A stretch of DNA of 64,000 nt from Topomyia yanbarensis (Eukaryota > Arthropoda > Insecta > Diptera > Culicidae), in assembly GCF_030247195.1 (NCBI RefSeq), contig NC_080672.1, positions 369,822,271 through 369,886,270 of the forward strand, written 5' to 3'. Every line of letters starts with the position of its first letter. Position 1 is the first letter of the stretch. The position numbers were made by a program, and so were the translations under genes. The notes under the pieces are model-generated. The model did not search any database. It saw only the letters and a list, made by a program, of their open reading frames with translations, and was not told the origin of the DNA. Shown here one piece after another: positions 21,272 through 33,028 of the stretch.

Positions 21272-21528
21272 GGGACCATTCATAAATTACGTAACGCAAA
21301 AATTGCCCAGCATTGACTCCCCCTTCTCCCATGTAACAAATTGCCGTAACTTTCTCTATCTCCCTCCCCTATTACGTAACTAATTCCTTGAACAATTTTT
21401 TTGTCTTCAGTTCAAACATGTTACGTAACGTTCTAGCTTACTTCCGCTCCCCCATATGTGGCAATATGCCACAATTTGTCGGACCCCCTCCTCCCCCTAA
21501 AAGCGTTACGTAATTTATGAATGGTCCC
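21272..21528. mobile_element. PIF/Harbinger-type MITE with perfect 26-bp ends
   Basis: The left end GGGACCATTCATAAATTACG continues for six more bases, and the right end is its perfect complement over 26 bp. TAA flanks both sides (21269-21271 and 21529-21531). The interior is C-rich and non-coding. It resembles 4672-5011 in layout and ends but is less diverged between its own ends, suggesting a younger copy. Confidence 0.85.
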
Positions 21529-21609
21529 TAAAAAATCTTGTATTCACGAAGCTATTTGTTTTTTGAAGAAAAAAAAAACTACTTAAGTAAGATCGCAGAT
21601 TTTTCTAGC

Positions 21610-21950
21610 AGCGTAGCGTGATTTATGTTCATGATTTCAGGACCTGAGTCATAATTTTCGTAATTTATAATTACGTTATCTCGATATTTTATTCACGAAT
21701 TTCGTATCGGATTTTTCTAGAAAAGTCGTGCGATTTATGATCACGATATTAGCCACGATTTCTGTAATTTCTATTCGTGGCTTTAGAATCGTAGTCACGA
21801 TTTTTTTTACATTTTAGTCACGAGAAGTATGATTTATGGACATGATTTCAGGATCTTAGTAACGAATTTCGTAAATTATACGGACGTTATAGTGATATTT
21901 TATTCTTTAGCTCACTTTCGAATTTGACACGAGGAGTAATGTGACTCATG
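21610..21950. repeat. Diverged direct duplication, unit spacing about 212 bp
   Basis: A stretch from about 21615 (GATTTATGTTCATGATTTCA) recurs from about 21827 (GATTTATGGACATGATTTCA), continuing through ACGAATTTCG and GATATTTTATTC in both. The tail, including CTCACTTTCGAATTTGACAC, recurs again at about 27349. This indicates an old repeat family spread across 21-27 kb. No gene is present. Confidence 0.5.
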
Positions 21951-21961
21951 TCCATGGTTTG

Positions 21962-22623
21962 GACCTCTCCACATTTTTAAATAGTTTGGAAATTTACATG
22001 GGTCACCCCAAATTCTTGTTCTAGGTGTAAATTGGGAAGCTTTCGCCAAAAATGATTTAATTTGGACATGATTAGAAGGTGTCTCCAATCAAAAATCATG
22101 CTTTTCCGATTTTTTCATAGTAAGATTACTTACACTCTGATTTAATAGGCCCTACATGTCCACTAATCATCAAAGCTTGTGCCTTAGACATATCTTAACA
22201 TGTTTTAAATGGTGAACGTAGTTCTAATCGCAATAGAAAATTTGTTCACTGGATTTTTATATAGAAAAGTATATCAAAACTAAGGAAAATTAGTAGTATT
22301 TTTTCTTGGTTTTGATATTCTTATTGTTATAAAAATCCAGTTAACAAATTTTCTATGCGATTAGAACTATGTTTACCTATTAAAACATGTTAAGATATAT
22401 CTATGGAACAACGTCTGTTGTTTTTTGAGAGGGTATTTTTTTCCTCAGAATAAGTGAAATTACTATGTAAACATGGCAAAAATACGATTTTTAATTGAAG
22501 ACACCTATAAATCATGTCCAAATTCAGACAGCTTTGGCGAAAGTTTTTAAATTCACACCTAGAACAAAAATCTGAGCTGACCCATGTATATTGTAAAACT
22601 TTTTCAAAATCTGGTGAGGTCTA
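21962..22623. mobile_element. Fold-back element with GACCTC ends
   Basis: The left arm starts GACCTCTCCACATTTT and the right arm ends with the near-complement, AAAATCTGGTGAGGTC. Long diverged arms share CATGGGTCA, TTGTTCTAGGTGT and TTTGGACATGATT. The centre also folds: AGTTCTAATCGCAATAGAAA faces its near-complement, and AAGGAAAATTAGTAGTATTTT faces TTTTTCTTGGTTTTGATA. A partial copy of the centre lies at about 27510-27630. No coding frame and no clear flanking duplication were seen. Confidence 0.7.
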
Positions 22624-24837
22624 ATGTATAATTACTATCGGATGTTTTACTCGGAGTAACGTGACAATAAAAACTGGAGCATAAAAGTGTGACTGATTCG
22701 TGGTATCTTGTTTTATGAACCATATTACGAACACGATTTGTGTCTTTATAATGTATGCTTGGTGTTCAGCGCAGTTTTCGTTTTCTGTCCGGACATCACA
22801 TTGAAACCTGTCAAATGAATAACGATGTTTGAGGTCCTAATAGTTATCTTATATCTGTTGCTCGCAACTATTACTATCCACTTGAAACTGGACATAACTA
22901 TGTGGTATTTCATATAAAAAACCTATTTTTGTAAAATAGTGTACGTGAACATTTCGTGACCACGTGTAGAGTTGAATGAAATAGAATATGATAAGGGGCT
23001 TCTTCGAAATATCACAAATAAACGGTATTGATCGTGAATGATTTCCTAGAATTCATGAGCCAGTTAACGAACACATGAATAATATTTTATAATTTTGTGA
23101 ACTATTTCACGAGCACGAATGGTAAGTCGTGCCAAAATACTAGATATCGAATCGTAAATAATATATTAAGAACCATGAACTAGTTCACGATGTTTGAAAG
23201 GATTTAGAAATACAATGAAGACTCGATTTTATCAGCTCCAGATTTTGTCAGATTTCAAAAATTTTGTCCGCCTCATGAACATTGATAGTTGGTAGTTTGA
23301 TGTGCTCTAGCAGATGAACCAAATTGATTTCGAGTAAATCATGACTTGAGCATATTTTTCTTATCTTAAAGATCCGAAATAATTTTTTTTTTAAATTTTG
23401 CGCTGCTAGACCCACTCAAGGGAAATTTTAGCTAATAATCAGAAAGGGTTATGAGGCCAGGGACCAAAGAAGTATATCTTAAGAGCTTCGGTTTATTAAA
23501 AAGAAAAAAAATATATGTCCCGATTTTGTTAATGTTTCTGTTAAATCAACCTCAAATTCACGTAATCTTATTCAAGATGTAATAAATCATGAATCAGTTC
23601 AAGTCGTACATACCGACTCTGAATATTGTTTTTTAAATCTGTGAATATAGTCACGAGTTGACCTTTGGTTTTATGAATAATGCGTCGGGAGAACCTAAGA
23701 AAATGTATATTCTATTCTATCCTTTTGGGTTCATAATTTTTTAGGTAATAGTAAGTTCTTTCAATCATACGGTCCTACAGCTCGCTCAACCAAGATGGCG
23801 GCTTCCGGTTACCATAAAACAGTGAAAATTATCATCAATATGGGAGTCATTTGAGAGGAGAAGATGGTCAGCAAAGACGGATAGTGATGATTGACGCTAT
23901 TTTGAAAAGCAAGATGGCGATACAACAAAACAGTCAAAACCGTCATCGATATGGGTTTTATTTAGAAATGAATGGTTACCCAAGTAGCAATTTTTATTTA
24001 AGCGACTATTTCGTAACCATTAGGCAATAATAAATATGTACTGTTTTAACTGACATTTAAGTTTTTTCGTGACTCAAAAAGTACAGTTTCAAACTATTGT
24101 TATGGTTGAACGAATCATTACAAACTTGTTCCCATTCCGTAGCCTTAACGATGCTAGAATAACCGAATGAAATCATATTGTTGTAAACAAGTTGAATGCA
24201 GATCATTGAAAGATTAATTCGTTCTAGCATTAGCTGTTTACATGTGCTGTCAATCGCAACTTAAAAGTAATAAAAGTAGCTCATTTAATTCACAATATTT
24301 ATTTCATTATTTTTTCCCGTTATGTTCATCATTATATCTAATACTTTTCATTGATTGATTTCAACTGTGCGTAATATGTTGATTTTATTAGTAACATTTT
24401 ATTCCGAGCTGCTTGAGCATTATATCAATTATTTTCTCATTGTTATTGTACTGTTTTCAGTACATGTATTAATTATGTGCACTAAATGTTTTGTTTATTA
24501 TACACATAACAGTACATTTTATGCATTTTCTGTCTATCATCATATGTTTCATATCTCATAAAGCATTTAGCACATTCACTTCACTATCATTTACGGTGTG
24601 ATTCAGTAATAACTTGCATTGTTGTTTTTTTTACTATCCTACACTGCCTATACTCGCATAACAGTCTCATATGCATTTTCATCATTTTTCAGTTGGCTTC
24701 GTCAATAAAGATTATTTTTTCTATACTTCAAGAAATCACTGCAAAAATCGTCAATTTTGTTCGGTGAAATACTAAAAAAATACCAAATCATGGATGTCCC
24801 ATATGAAAAGTACCCGCATACCAGTCCCATATGTGTT
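22624..24837. other. AT-rich sequence without a recognised gene
   Basis: This 2.2-kb stretch contains many short variants of ACGATTTCGT and ATCACGA motifs, mainly up to about 23200, like those around 21.6 kb. It looks like decayed repeat. Two nearby segments, about 23795-23850 and 23905-23960, share CAAGATGGCG and a common trailing sequence, a short direct repeat. The small hydrophobic frame at 24355-24561 has no supporting ATG or motif. I see no gene. Confidence 0.5.
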
Positions 24838-25511
24838 TTACAAAGCAGTTGAAGGATTTTTCTCTGATTTGTAGATCTCGCTATTTACTGTGCCCTTTGT
24901 CACGAAAGGCTCACTCCTCAGTCCGCAAGAGCAGATGGCCTGCCAAATGAGATATTTGGAGGCGAACTTCGACATTTTCTTCTTCTTAAATTTGTCGTCC
25001 ACATAGAACTTGCTCTTGCTGGTGAAAAACTCCAACCCCGGAATTTGCTTAAAATCGGCTTTTATATACGTTTCGTCGTCCATCACACAGCAGCCATATT
25101 TTGTCAGCATCTTCTCATAGAGCTTCCGTGCCCGAGTTTTAGCCGTCGATTGTTGCCGCTCATCGCGGTTTGGGAAGTTCTGTACCTTGTATGTATGTAG
25201 TTCAGCTCTCTTCTTTGCATTCTGGACGTAGCTCTGCGACATGCCGATCTTTTTAGCCAAATCACGGCTTGAGACGTTGGGATTTGCTTTAATCATCCGC
25301 TTCACCTTTCCCTCCGTCTTTTTGTTCTCCGGTCCCGGTTTTCTTCCAGCTCCTTTGCCGTGGTCCAACGTCAACCGCTCCTGGAACCGCTTCAACACTC
25401 TGGAGACGGTTGAATGGTGAATGGTGTTCCCAACTGCCGGTGCGACAGGTCAGGAAATTCCAGGTGTTTGGAAAGAATTTGTTCTCTCGACTCGCGTTGG
25501 TTCACCTCCAT
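24838..25511 (-). pseudogene. Mosquito mariner-type (IS630-Tc1-mariner) transposase fragment
   Basis: On the minus strand a start at 25511 gives MEVNQRESREQILSKHLEFP, then the frame breaks near 25435 and resumes as TVSRVLKRF and a 186-codon frame. It contains the helix-turn-helix DNA-binding region (VSSRDLAKKIGMSQSYVQ), then CVMDDETYIKADF with the first catalytic Asp, and SKYLIWQAICSCG. The reading stops at 24838, before the second and third catalytic residues. The DDETYIKADF block and order resemble the mosquito ITmD37E group; this is an inference. One frameshift and loss of the C-terminal catalytic half make it inactive. Confidence 0.8.
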
Positions 25512-25560
25512 TTTCGTTGAATCGAAAAACACGACTTCGAGTTTGACAGCATGTACACTA

Positions 25561-27203
25561 GGGTGGGGCAAAATGATCGTTTTTTAAGCACAGCACTTTT
25601 TTGGTTCCTTTTGGGGTCCCAAACAACTGTGCAAAATTTGGGGTCGATTGGTGTTGACCCGGCGTAGCGCATTGCGTTTGAAATTTGTATGGAGATTAGT
25701 ATGGGAAAACTTACATTTTTGCATTTTTAATTCTACAGACTACAATTCTTCCTTTAGTATGCAAAGAAATAGATGGAAGTGTAGTCCAGGATATGCTGAA
25801 CAACTTTGCCGAAGTATGTATGGTGTTAGAATGTCTATAAGCCGAGTTATAGCTGTTCAAAGTTCAATACATCGAATTAAATGCCAAAAATCATTTTTAT
25901 TGCCAACACTGCGGGTGTACCAATGGTATTTCATATAGCATTCCAAAATAACATTATTTATTTTAGATTTACCACATTGGTATGTTTGGATGAATTATTC
26001 AAAAGCCTTAGCTCAATTTCATGAGGTAGTTGAGCAATAGGGCGTAATGAGGGGTGATGGGGGGGGGACTTTAATATGTAGCAATTCGAACTGAAGTGTT
26101 GTCGAGTTGGAATGTTCAGATGAATTGTTTCAAAACATTTACACATTGTCCTACGCATAATAGTAACGATGAAATAAAACATACTGTATTCATTTGCCTT
26201 GACTTGTATCAATAGAAGTTATGTTACAAACTGAATCAAATGATGTCGAGTTGATATGTCAGAGGTTTATATTTCGGTATAATACGCATGATTTGATAGC
26301 ATGCTCATTCCTATGCTTTTCGATCACGAGGCGTGAAGCTAATTTCTGGATTTCAACATAAAATCTACCAGATCCCTACATCAATTTTCGCTTGAGGTGA
26401 TCGAGCAGCATCGAAATGAGCATCCCATCAAATCATAGTGCCTATTAAACTGAAATATAATCAATGCAATTATCTGACATATCAACTCGACATCAATTGA
26501 TTCAGTCTGTAACGTAACTTCTATTGATAAAAGTCAAGGCAAAAGGATACAGTATGTTTTATTTCAACGTTACTATTATGCGTAGGATATTGTGTAAATG
26601 TTTTGAAATAATTCGTATGAACATTCCAACTCGACAACATTTCAGTTCGAATTTCTACATATTATAGTCTCCCCCCCCTCACCCCTCACTACGCCCTATT
26701 GCTCAACTACCTACGCTCATGAAATTGAGCTAAGGCTTTTGAATAATTCATCCAAACATACCAATGTGGTAAATCTAAAATATATAATGTTATTTTGGAA
26801 TTCTATATGAAATACCATTGGTACACCTGCAGTGTTGGCAGTAAAAATGATTTTTGGCATTTAATTCGATGTATCGAACTTTGAACAGCTGTAACTTGAC
26901 TTAGAGACATTCTAACACCATACATCCTTCGGCAAAGTTGTTCAGTATATCCTGGACTATACTTCTATCTATTTGTTGGAATACTACAAGAAGAATTGTA
27001 TTCTGTAGAATTAAAAATGCAAAAATGTAGGTTTTCCCATACTAACCTCCATACAAATTTCAAACGCAATGCGCCACGCCGGGTCAACACCAATCGACTC
27101 CAAATTTTGCACAGTTGTTTGGGACCCCAAAAAATACCAAAAAAGTGCTGTGCTCGGTTGATGCGGCTATGATTACGTTTTTCCATATAACAATGCCCCA
27201 CCC
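25561..27203. mobile_element. TA-flanked fold-back element (1643 bp, about 700-bp arms)
   Basis: The ends are GGGTGGGGCA on the left and TGCCCCACCC on the right, each flanked by TA (25559-25560 and 27204-27205), as in Tc1/mariner-type insertion. The arms (about 25561-26270 and 26480-27203) are complementary with moderate divergence, sharing blocks such as GGTGTTGACCCGGC, TGGTACACC and GAAATTGAGCTAAGGC. The centre is about 200 bp. The short plus and minus frames in each arm are mirror images of each other, not genes. It adjoins the mariner transposase remnant, but a direct relationship is unproven. Confidence 0.85.
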
Positions 27204-27309
27204 TAATGTACACAATACACATCAATGAGAAAGTGTGCAAAATTTGGTTGATTTTTACCCAATGGTAAAAAAGTCTGTTGCCCTGTTGAATGTGTCGCAA
27301 TAATTTCGT

Positions 27310-27640
27310 GTTCGCCCTTTATACGGACGTTTTCGTGATATGTTATTCTTGAGCTCACTTTCGAATTTGACACGTGGAGTAATGTGACTCCCTGATCAGA
27401 AGGAAATAACAAGAGTATAACAGAATGCAATTTTCGTAACATCTTAGGACTCGTTAGTAGTTAAAATAACAGAAAATTATAACAAATAACAAAACAAGTC
27501 CACAAATCAAAGCTCTAATCGCAAGAGAAAATTTTTTAACTGGATTTTTATATACAAGTGTATCAAAACCAAGGAAAATTAGTTGTATTTTTTCTTGGTT
27601 TTGATATTCTTATTGATATAATTCCAGTTTTCTAGTTCTT
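27310..27640. repeat. Composite of repeats also found at 21.9-22.4 kb
   Basis: Two segments repeat sequences from further left. 27320-27390 matches about 21878-21945 (CTCACTTTCGAATTTGACAC). 27510-27630 matches the centre of the fold-back at 21962-22623 (AAGGAAAATTAGTTGTATTT). Their relative order is kept, so this is probably a deleted copy of the same composite region. Confidence 0.6.
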
Positions 27641-28129
27641 TAAAAAATAATACTTATTGATTTCTGTAACATAATCCCTCTGGGCACTCGCAAGCCAACA
27701 TATGAAGCTACAAATATAAAGCATTACTTGTTGACAAAAACATGCTCTAACTATGCTATATTTCAGTATTTCCTTAATATGTCCGTCTTACCCCCAGTTC
27801 CCTACCCAAAAGCACTCTGGCGTGATATTTAACCAAGCTGGATGAAAAAATGATTGATTTTTCTACAATTGATGACAATGATTTATTAAAAACTGTAAAA
27901 AGTATCGCATTGTATGGTCAATGTGCGGTGAAACAAGTCAGTAAAACAAAGAATAAATTTATAATACATGTGTATGGAAATGTTTGGGTGTTGTAATGAC
28001 TGGATACGGGAATTTTAACAGGTGTTTACGGCTTTCTCAGTCGGTAAAATTTAGGCAAGCGATTGGTTTATAAATTGTCCTTTTTGTACTATTACTATGG
28101 CTACAAGAATTACGCGAATTAGGATATTA

Positions 28130-28970
28130 ATTCGCAAAAAAAAAATCGCGTTGCATATCCTTCAACCTGAGACGACAATGGACTGGCGGGAATAGATTGG
28201 CATTATTCTTTTTTGAGTCGGCACAAATTTCTGACACTTCAGGTATACCTGAGCAAACAAGTATGAATCGTATCAATGCATTCTGCAAGGAATGTTGACA
28301 CTTTTTTTCCGAAATTTGACCGAAGTGTTGGATACTAATCAGTTTGAAGCACGTGACATCTGGAACATGGACATGACTGGCTTTTCAACTGTTCCAACGA
28401 AAATCGGACGGGTGATTGCGATCCGAGGAGCTAAAAAAGTCGGTATTACTTCATCTCAAGAACGTGGAACTATGATTACTATGGCGTTAGCTATGAATGC
28501 AGAGGGATAATCGAAGCCGCCGTTCTTTTTGTTTCCACGTCTTGCTTGATGCCCCGGTGCTGTCGGATACGCGAATGAGTCAGGATGGATGTAAATTTCT
28601 CAAATTCATGGACCATTTTGTTCAACGCAGTAGATCGTCACTGCAAACTCCTACTTTGCTTCTGATCAACAACCACTCTTCGCATCTGTCTCTTGGGGCA
28701 CTGGATATGGCTGCTGAAAATGGCGAGACTTTGTTGTCTTTTCGGCCGCATTGCAGTCACAACCATTGGACGTTTCGGTGTATGGACCAGTAAAGACCTA
28801 CTATAAGTCACAAAGTAATGCCTGGATGAAGAACAACGCTGAAAAAAAAACTCGAAATCCGTACCCTTGGCTCGCACACCTCGCAACATAAAAGCTGGAT
28901 TCGAAGTGACCGGAATTTATCCGTTCAATCCAGATATCTTTGTTGATTCGGACTTTCAGCAAGCAAATCT
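28130..28970 (+). pseudogene. pogo-type (Tc1/mariner superfamily) transposase pseudogene
   Basis: Successive plus-strand frames read as a pogo-like DDE transposase. NGLAGIDWHYSFLSRH comes first, then (28292-28510) IWNMDMTGFSTVPTKIGRVI with the first catalytic Asp, and RGTMITMALAMNAEG. After a frameshift come QTPTLLLINNHSSHLSLGAL, where the usual DNHGSH Asp has become Asn, then ETLLSFRPHCSH and VYGPVKTYYKSQSNAWMKNN-like and TGIYPFNPDIF-like blocks. Several frameshifts, stops and loss of the second Asp show it is dead. A CENP-B-like DNA-binding domain would precede it but is not visible. No terminal repeats were found. Confidence 0.8.
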
Positions 28971-31150
28971 TAACATTAAAATACATTAATGCATTTAAAT
29001 TAATTTCACTCATAAATTAATTAAATTTTGTTTATGGGCCCTAGCGTATAAGCTCTTGCATATGTTGCCTACTGTCAAAGTATGTACATTACCATATCTA
29101 TACCGGTCAATCGGTTTGAACATTTTCGGTGTCGCGAATACGAGATCGGGTGGATTGTACAATGCGCACAAAACCAACTTAAGGTTCACCAGGTTACCAG
29201 ATTCAATTATCGTCCAAACTTGTTCAAGGTAGGTATTGATGATTTAAACCATGATTCAGTGAATCAATTTCAGTCTCAAAATTGGGCTGATATAATGATG
29301 TGGCGAAACAACCGATAAGACACTAGCCAATAATCGTATGATCGAGCTCCAACCAGGTAGGGTCCTCAGTGCCAGTAGGATCTTAACAGCATCCCTGCAG
29401 TTGTCCTGTACATTAAATCTGTTAAAACAAAAGGCGCGAAGGGGTTGCGCTGCCAATGTATATCATTTTTTTTTCAATTTCAACGGTCGGTACACGACAA
29501 TCCAGTTTAGGGTTTGTAACGAAACAAGCCCAAATTGGTCCGAAAATCTGAACCAGTCTCGATCGCACTTTCTTATCTTGCAGCATCTTCAAAATTAAAA
29601 GGCTAAGCCGAACAAAATATTGCAGCTTTACGAGCTGTGATTAAATTTCAATTAAATCGAAATGTTTTCCAACACCATTTGGGAGCGGGATCGTGCACAT
29701 TATCCAAGTAGCGAACAGTTCATATCCATCCGCGGCAGCACAGCGCGAAACGAGTTGTTAGCCAACAATGGCGACTACAAGCCATCAAAGCAGACGAATT
29801 CAATTTTAATTTTTATGTTTTTCATTATTTTTCATTCATTGCCCGAATGAACGTCTTATCGGATGGGGAGTGTAGTTTCTGTAAAACAGCCGTAATTAGG
29901 GATGTTAAACTGGCGTTGAACTCTTGAAAAGTTTTTACTTCTGGAATTGTAAAAATTATCATCTGCTACTCGATGAATGCTGTGAGAGATTCCGAATGCC
30001 AGCTGGGCTGAACAATCACAAAAGTACGTAAAATTCACAGTAATCTACCATCAAAGCATTACAAACACCTGCTGCAAAGACTCTGTTTACCTAAGCAGTA
30101 AGGCACCTGTTGCTAAAACGAATGTAGATCGAACGACATTCGTGCGTCAATTTGATCAAGTGTAGCGGACCGACAATCAGGTAATTTTTTTCCAACTTTG
30201 AACATAGTTCCTAATCAAATTTTAGGGGAATAGAGACGGTAAACAGTTTGCCAGTAGCAGCAAGCAGGGCGCGAAGGATTTCAACGTCGCGGTGCCAATC
30301 TCCATCTGTGAGGAATAGAGATGGTCAAGTTCGTATTCGTCAATTTGAAAGTGTTGTGGTTTCGGTCGGCTCCCTTTTCCAAACTACAGGCTTCCACGGG
30401 TTCGATTCTAAGACAAATCAAATTGGATTTAGGTAAAAAAGAACGCGACCATCTCTAGTGCGAAGGTGCAAATTTGTAGCTTTGAGCGCATTTTTTCAGA
30501 TGTGGCTGGGAAAGGCGCTCGAGCGTTTGATGGCGTTGTTTTTTTCGGTGGAAAGTTTGTCGTGAGAGTTCAATTTGAGCCCTGCTTGCTCGTGTGCTAC
30601 TGTGCGTTGTCAAGTATCGAAAATGACCGTGTAATGATGAACTGACAAAAAAAGGTGCTAACTGCTTTGAATGGCTGCAGGATGTTGCTGATGGTGGACA
30701 ATATCAGCTTCGAGCATGACCTGATGAGATAAAGGGATGTTATCATATGAATGAATATCAGTCTTTAAGCCTACCCAGAAAACCTTCCTCTCTAAGATAT
30801 TATTACAGACAGTTTACTAAGTTGAAAGTTCTGAACATAAAAAATTCAGTGATCTTTGATACCAGTTTCCTGGATATTACCACTGCAATAGGCTACCCCC
30901 GCCATGGTTAATTTTTAGATTTGCACAGAAGCTGATGATATGACACGCGATTTGCAGTCGCGGAGAAAAACGCTGCCAAAAATCAGTTCTATTATTTGTC
31001 GTTAGTTAATATTTTAAAATAGCTTTAAATAAACCAATGACGCTTAATTAGCTGATAAGCTGAGTTACTATACTGAATGACGTATTAACGGAAAACACGA
31101 TTCAAACATTGACCGAAATGCACACATACAAACACCAATATGTACATAAT
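28971..31150. other. Unassigned sequence
   Basis: I recognise no gene or mobile element in this 2.2 kb. Short frames at 29082-29318 and 29338-29598 have no motif. The composition becomes slightly less AT-rich around 29.3-30.6 kb. The segment ends about 10 bp before a GC-richer island, so it may be old unique host DNA. Confidence 0.45.
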
Positions 31151-31159
31151 GATATTATT

Positions 31160-31810
31160 CCTTTGCCTTTAACCCGATTGCTATACCATTCAAAATTCGT
31201 TGCCACAAGTGACCGGTGCTTATCTACGGCGATATCGCCCAAATTATCGGTGCAGCCGGAAGAAAGTCGCACGCGTGATAAGCGGAAGAGTCGTGCGAGC
31301 TGGCCACGGCCCTGAAACGACCTTCCAGCAGTAGAGCACAACAGATCCGAAACCGATTGACGTCAATCGGTAGCGGATTCTGTTTGGTCTATTTGTTCGC
31401 AACTAATAGCGCCTCATTGTTGTTAGAACCGTACCACAAACTGTTTGTGTCCACAGTCAACAGCCGCTGCTCTCTGCTACAAAAATAACTACTGTCCACA
31501 AGAGAGGCGCATGTGACTCGGTCCGCCGCCAGTTGATCTAAATAGAGCAGACCTACCAATAGCTCGGCTTTCGATGCGCTTGTTTGAACCTACTGCGATG
31601 GGAATTTTCCATCCACACGACCAATATTTAATTGTGTTGACACGACTTGCTGCGATGGAGAGCGGTCCCCGCGGTTGACACGATCTGGTCGGTTGGCCGG
31701 CCATTCGCGCCGCCTTCGATCATCCGGAAAGTGCGATCTCGATCGAAAATATGTTTTTTCGCATTCGCGAAGAGGTGTGCGTTTGCTTTGTCAATTAACG
31801 GCGACAGGTG
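31160..31810. other. GC-richer island, possible host 5' exon or control region
   Basis: The stretch is clearly less AT-rich than its surroundings and lacks repeat matches elsewhere in the window. It contains an 18-bp perfect palindrome at 31353-31370 with a CRE octamer, and ends in GGCGACAGGTGAGCTCGG, which resembles a splice donor (CAG/GTGAGC at about 31806). Minus- and plus-strand frames of 60-80 codons cover it but none has a known motif. It could be an untranslated first exon and promoter of a host gene. This is only an inference. Confidence 0.3.
31353..31370. promoter_or_regulatory. 18-bp palindrome with CRE octamer
   Basis: CCGATTGACGTCAATCGG is a perfect palindrome with TGACGTCA in its centre, the consensus CREB/ATF binding octamer. 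Position in a GC-richer island supports a regulatory role, but no promoter or transcript evidence exists here. Confidence 0.4.
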
Positions 31811-31989
31811 AGCTCGGTTGTTTTGTTCTGGTGTAGTGAAATCGCCCGGTCCGCACCATCCATTACCGATCCGCATTTGTTGTTGTACGAGCGGTTGGTG
31901 GAAAATTCGTGAATCAAATGGTCGGTTGTTAAGGTTACATTATAATTCAAAATTGATTTTTGCCATAATTCTTGCTTATAATAACATTA

Positions 31990-32568
31990 ATCAAATCTTT
32001 CGAAAGTCGAATGTAGCGGAAGAAATTCTTTATCTAGCGTTATCATTATCTCATTTTTTAAGATTTTGCTACTTGGTCCGGTCTGACTTAACACCGACCA
32101 AATCATATCTAATTAGCCGATCCCAATTTGTCAAACTTGGAAATATCGAATTATTTAAATTCTTAAATTTATTAGGGGTTCCCTAGGGTAGCAATGTCAG
32201 ACCCTTACTATTCTCCCTGTTCTTTGCTGACGTTTGCAATTCCCTTCTTCCAGGATGCAATCTTATCTATGCAGATCTGAATTGGACTGCATGGTACTAC
32301 AGCCAGAAATAGATGAGTTTTTTAATTGTGTTTCCGATATCGGTTGACTCTCAGTGTATCCTAATGCTCAGTTATTCCTTTCACACACAGAACAACCCAA
32401 TTTTTTGGCGTAACACCATCTTGCGAAAATCACTAGAAAAAGTATCAATGTTATCAGGGATCTTGGTGTACAGTTGGATGCTAAATTGTCCTTCAGAGAT
32501 CACTCTTCTTACAACATTGCAAAAGCCAACAGAAACCTTGGTTTTATCATTAGTATGGCCAAAGAAAG
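31990..32568 (+). pseudogene. LINE B reverse transcriptase fragment
   Basis: Broken frames read as a second non-LTR RT family. The blocks are SYLISRSQFVKLGN, FKFLNLLGVP with GSNVRPLLFSLFFADVCNSL and LIYAD (catalytic region, truncated by a stop), then IRDLGVQLDAKLSFRDHSSY and NIAKANRNLGFIISMAKE. The sequence switches at about 32569 into LINE A with no intervening spacer. Stops occur at GVP* and after YAD. The family is Jockey-like in style. No LINE B sequence reappears after the LINE A 3' end. Confidence 0.75.
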
Positions 32569-33028
32569 CGGAGGTATTCCAGAAAATGTCTATCTTCGAA
32601 ACAAAAATTCACAGTCGGCAGCCGAGTCGGAGGATTTTTTGCAGAGCACTTCTGAGATGTATTTACCAGCCCTCCAGTCCATCCATCGCAACAGTACCTT
32701 GAAACATTACCAACGTATACTATCAACCTACCTCGTCCTAGCGTAAAAGATGCCGATGTATTCAGCGATCTATCCAGCGTTGATCCGTTGAAAGAGTCGA
32801 CTCCGGATTGCGTCCTCCGTTTATAAAACATTGCGCCCGAGCTCTCTCTCTCTCTGCACCAGTAAGCATAATTTTCCAGCTTTCAATATCGGGAAATGTT
32901 TTTCCAAGTATATGGAAAGAAGTTGCTATAGTTCCCATCCATAAAGCTGGAAACATCCACAATATCTAAAACTACAGAGGAATTTCGATATTAAACGGTC
33001 TAGCTAAAGCTCTGGAAAAGTTTATCTA
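32569..33028 (+). pseudogene. LINE A copy 2, first part
   Basis: From GGAGGTATTCCAGAAAATGT the reading follows LINE A copy 1 (5790-5903 and 10328-10665). GIPENVYLR, the DPLKG-like block, FIKHCARALS, AIVPIHKAGN and ISILNGLAKALEKFIY are recognisable across frameshifts. It is 5'-truncated at about 32569, where it joins LINE B directly. It is interrupted at the TA of 33027-33028 by a fold-back element and continues at 34762. Confidence 0.8.

Noticed and set aside
20933..24837. CRISPR-like or satellite array from repeated ACGATTT strings
   Set aside because: The strings vary in sequence and spacing; there are no regular repeats with unique spacers, and the organism is an animal.
25561..27203. LTR retrotransposon or pair of genes in mirrored frames
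   Set aside because: The two similar segments are inverted, not direct, and the frames in each arm mirror each other.
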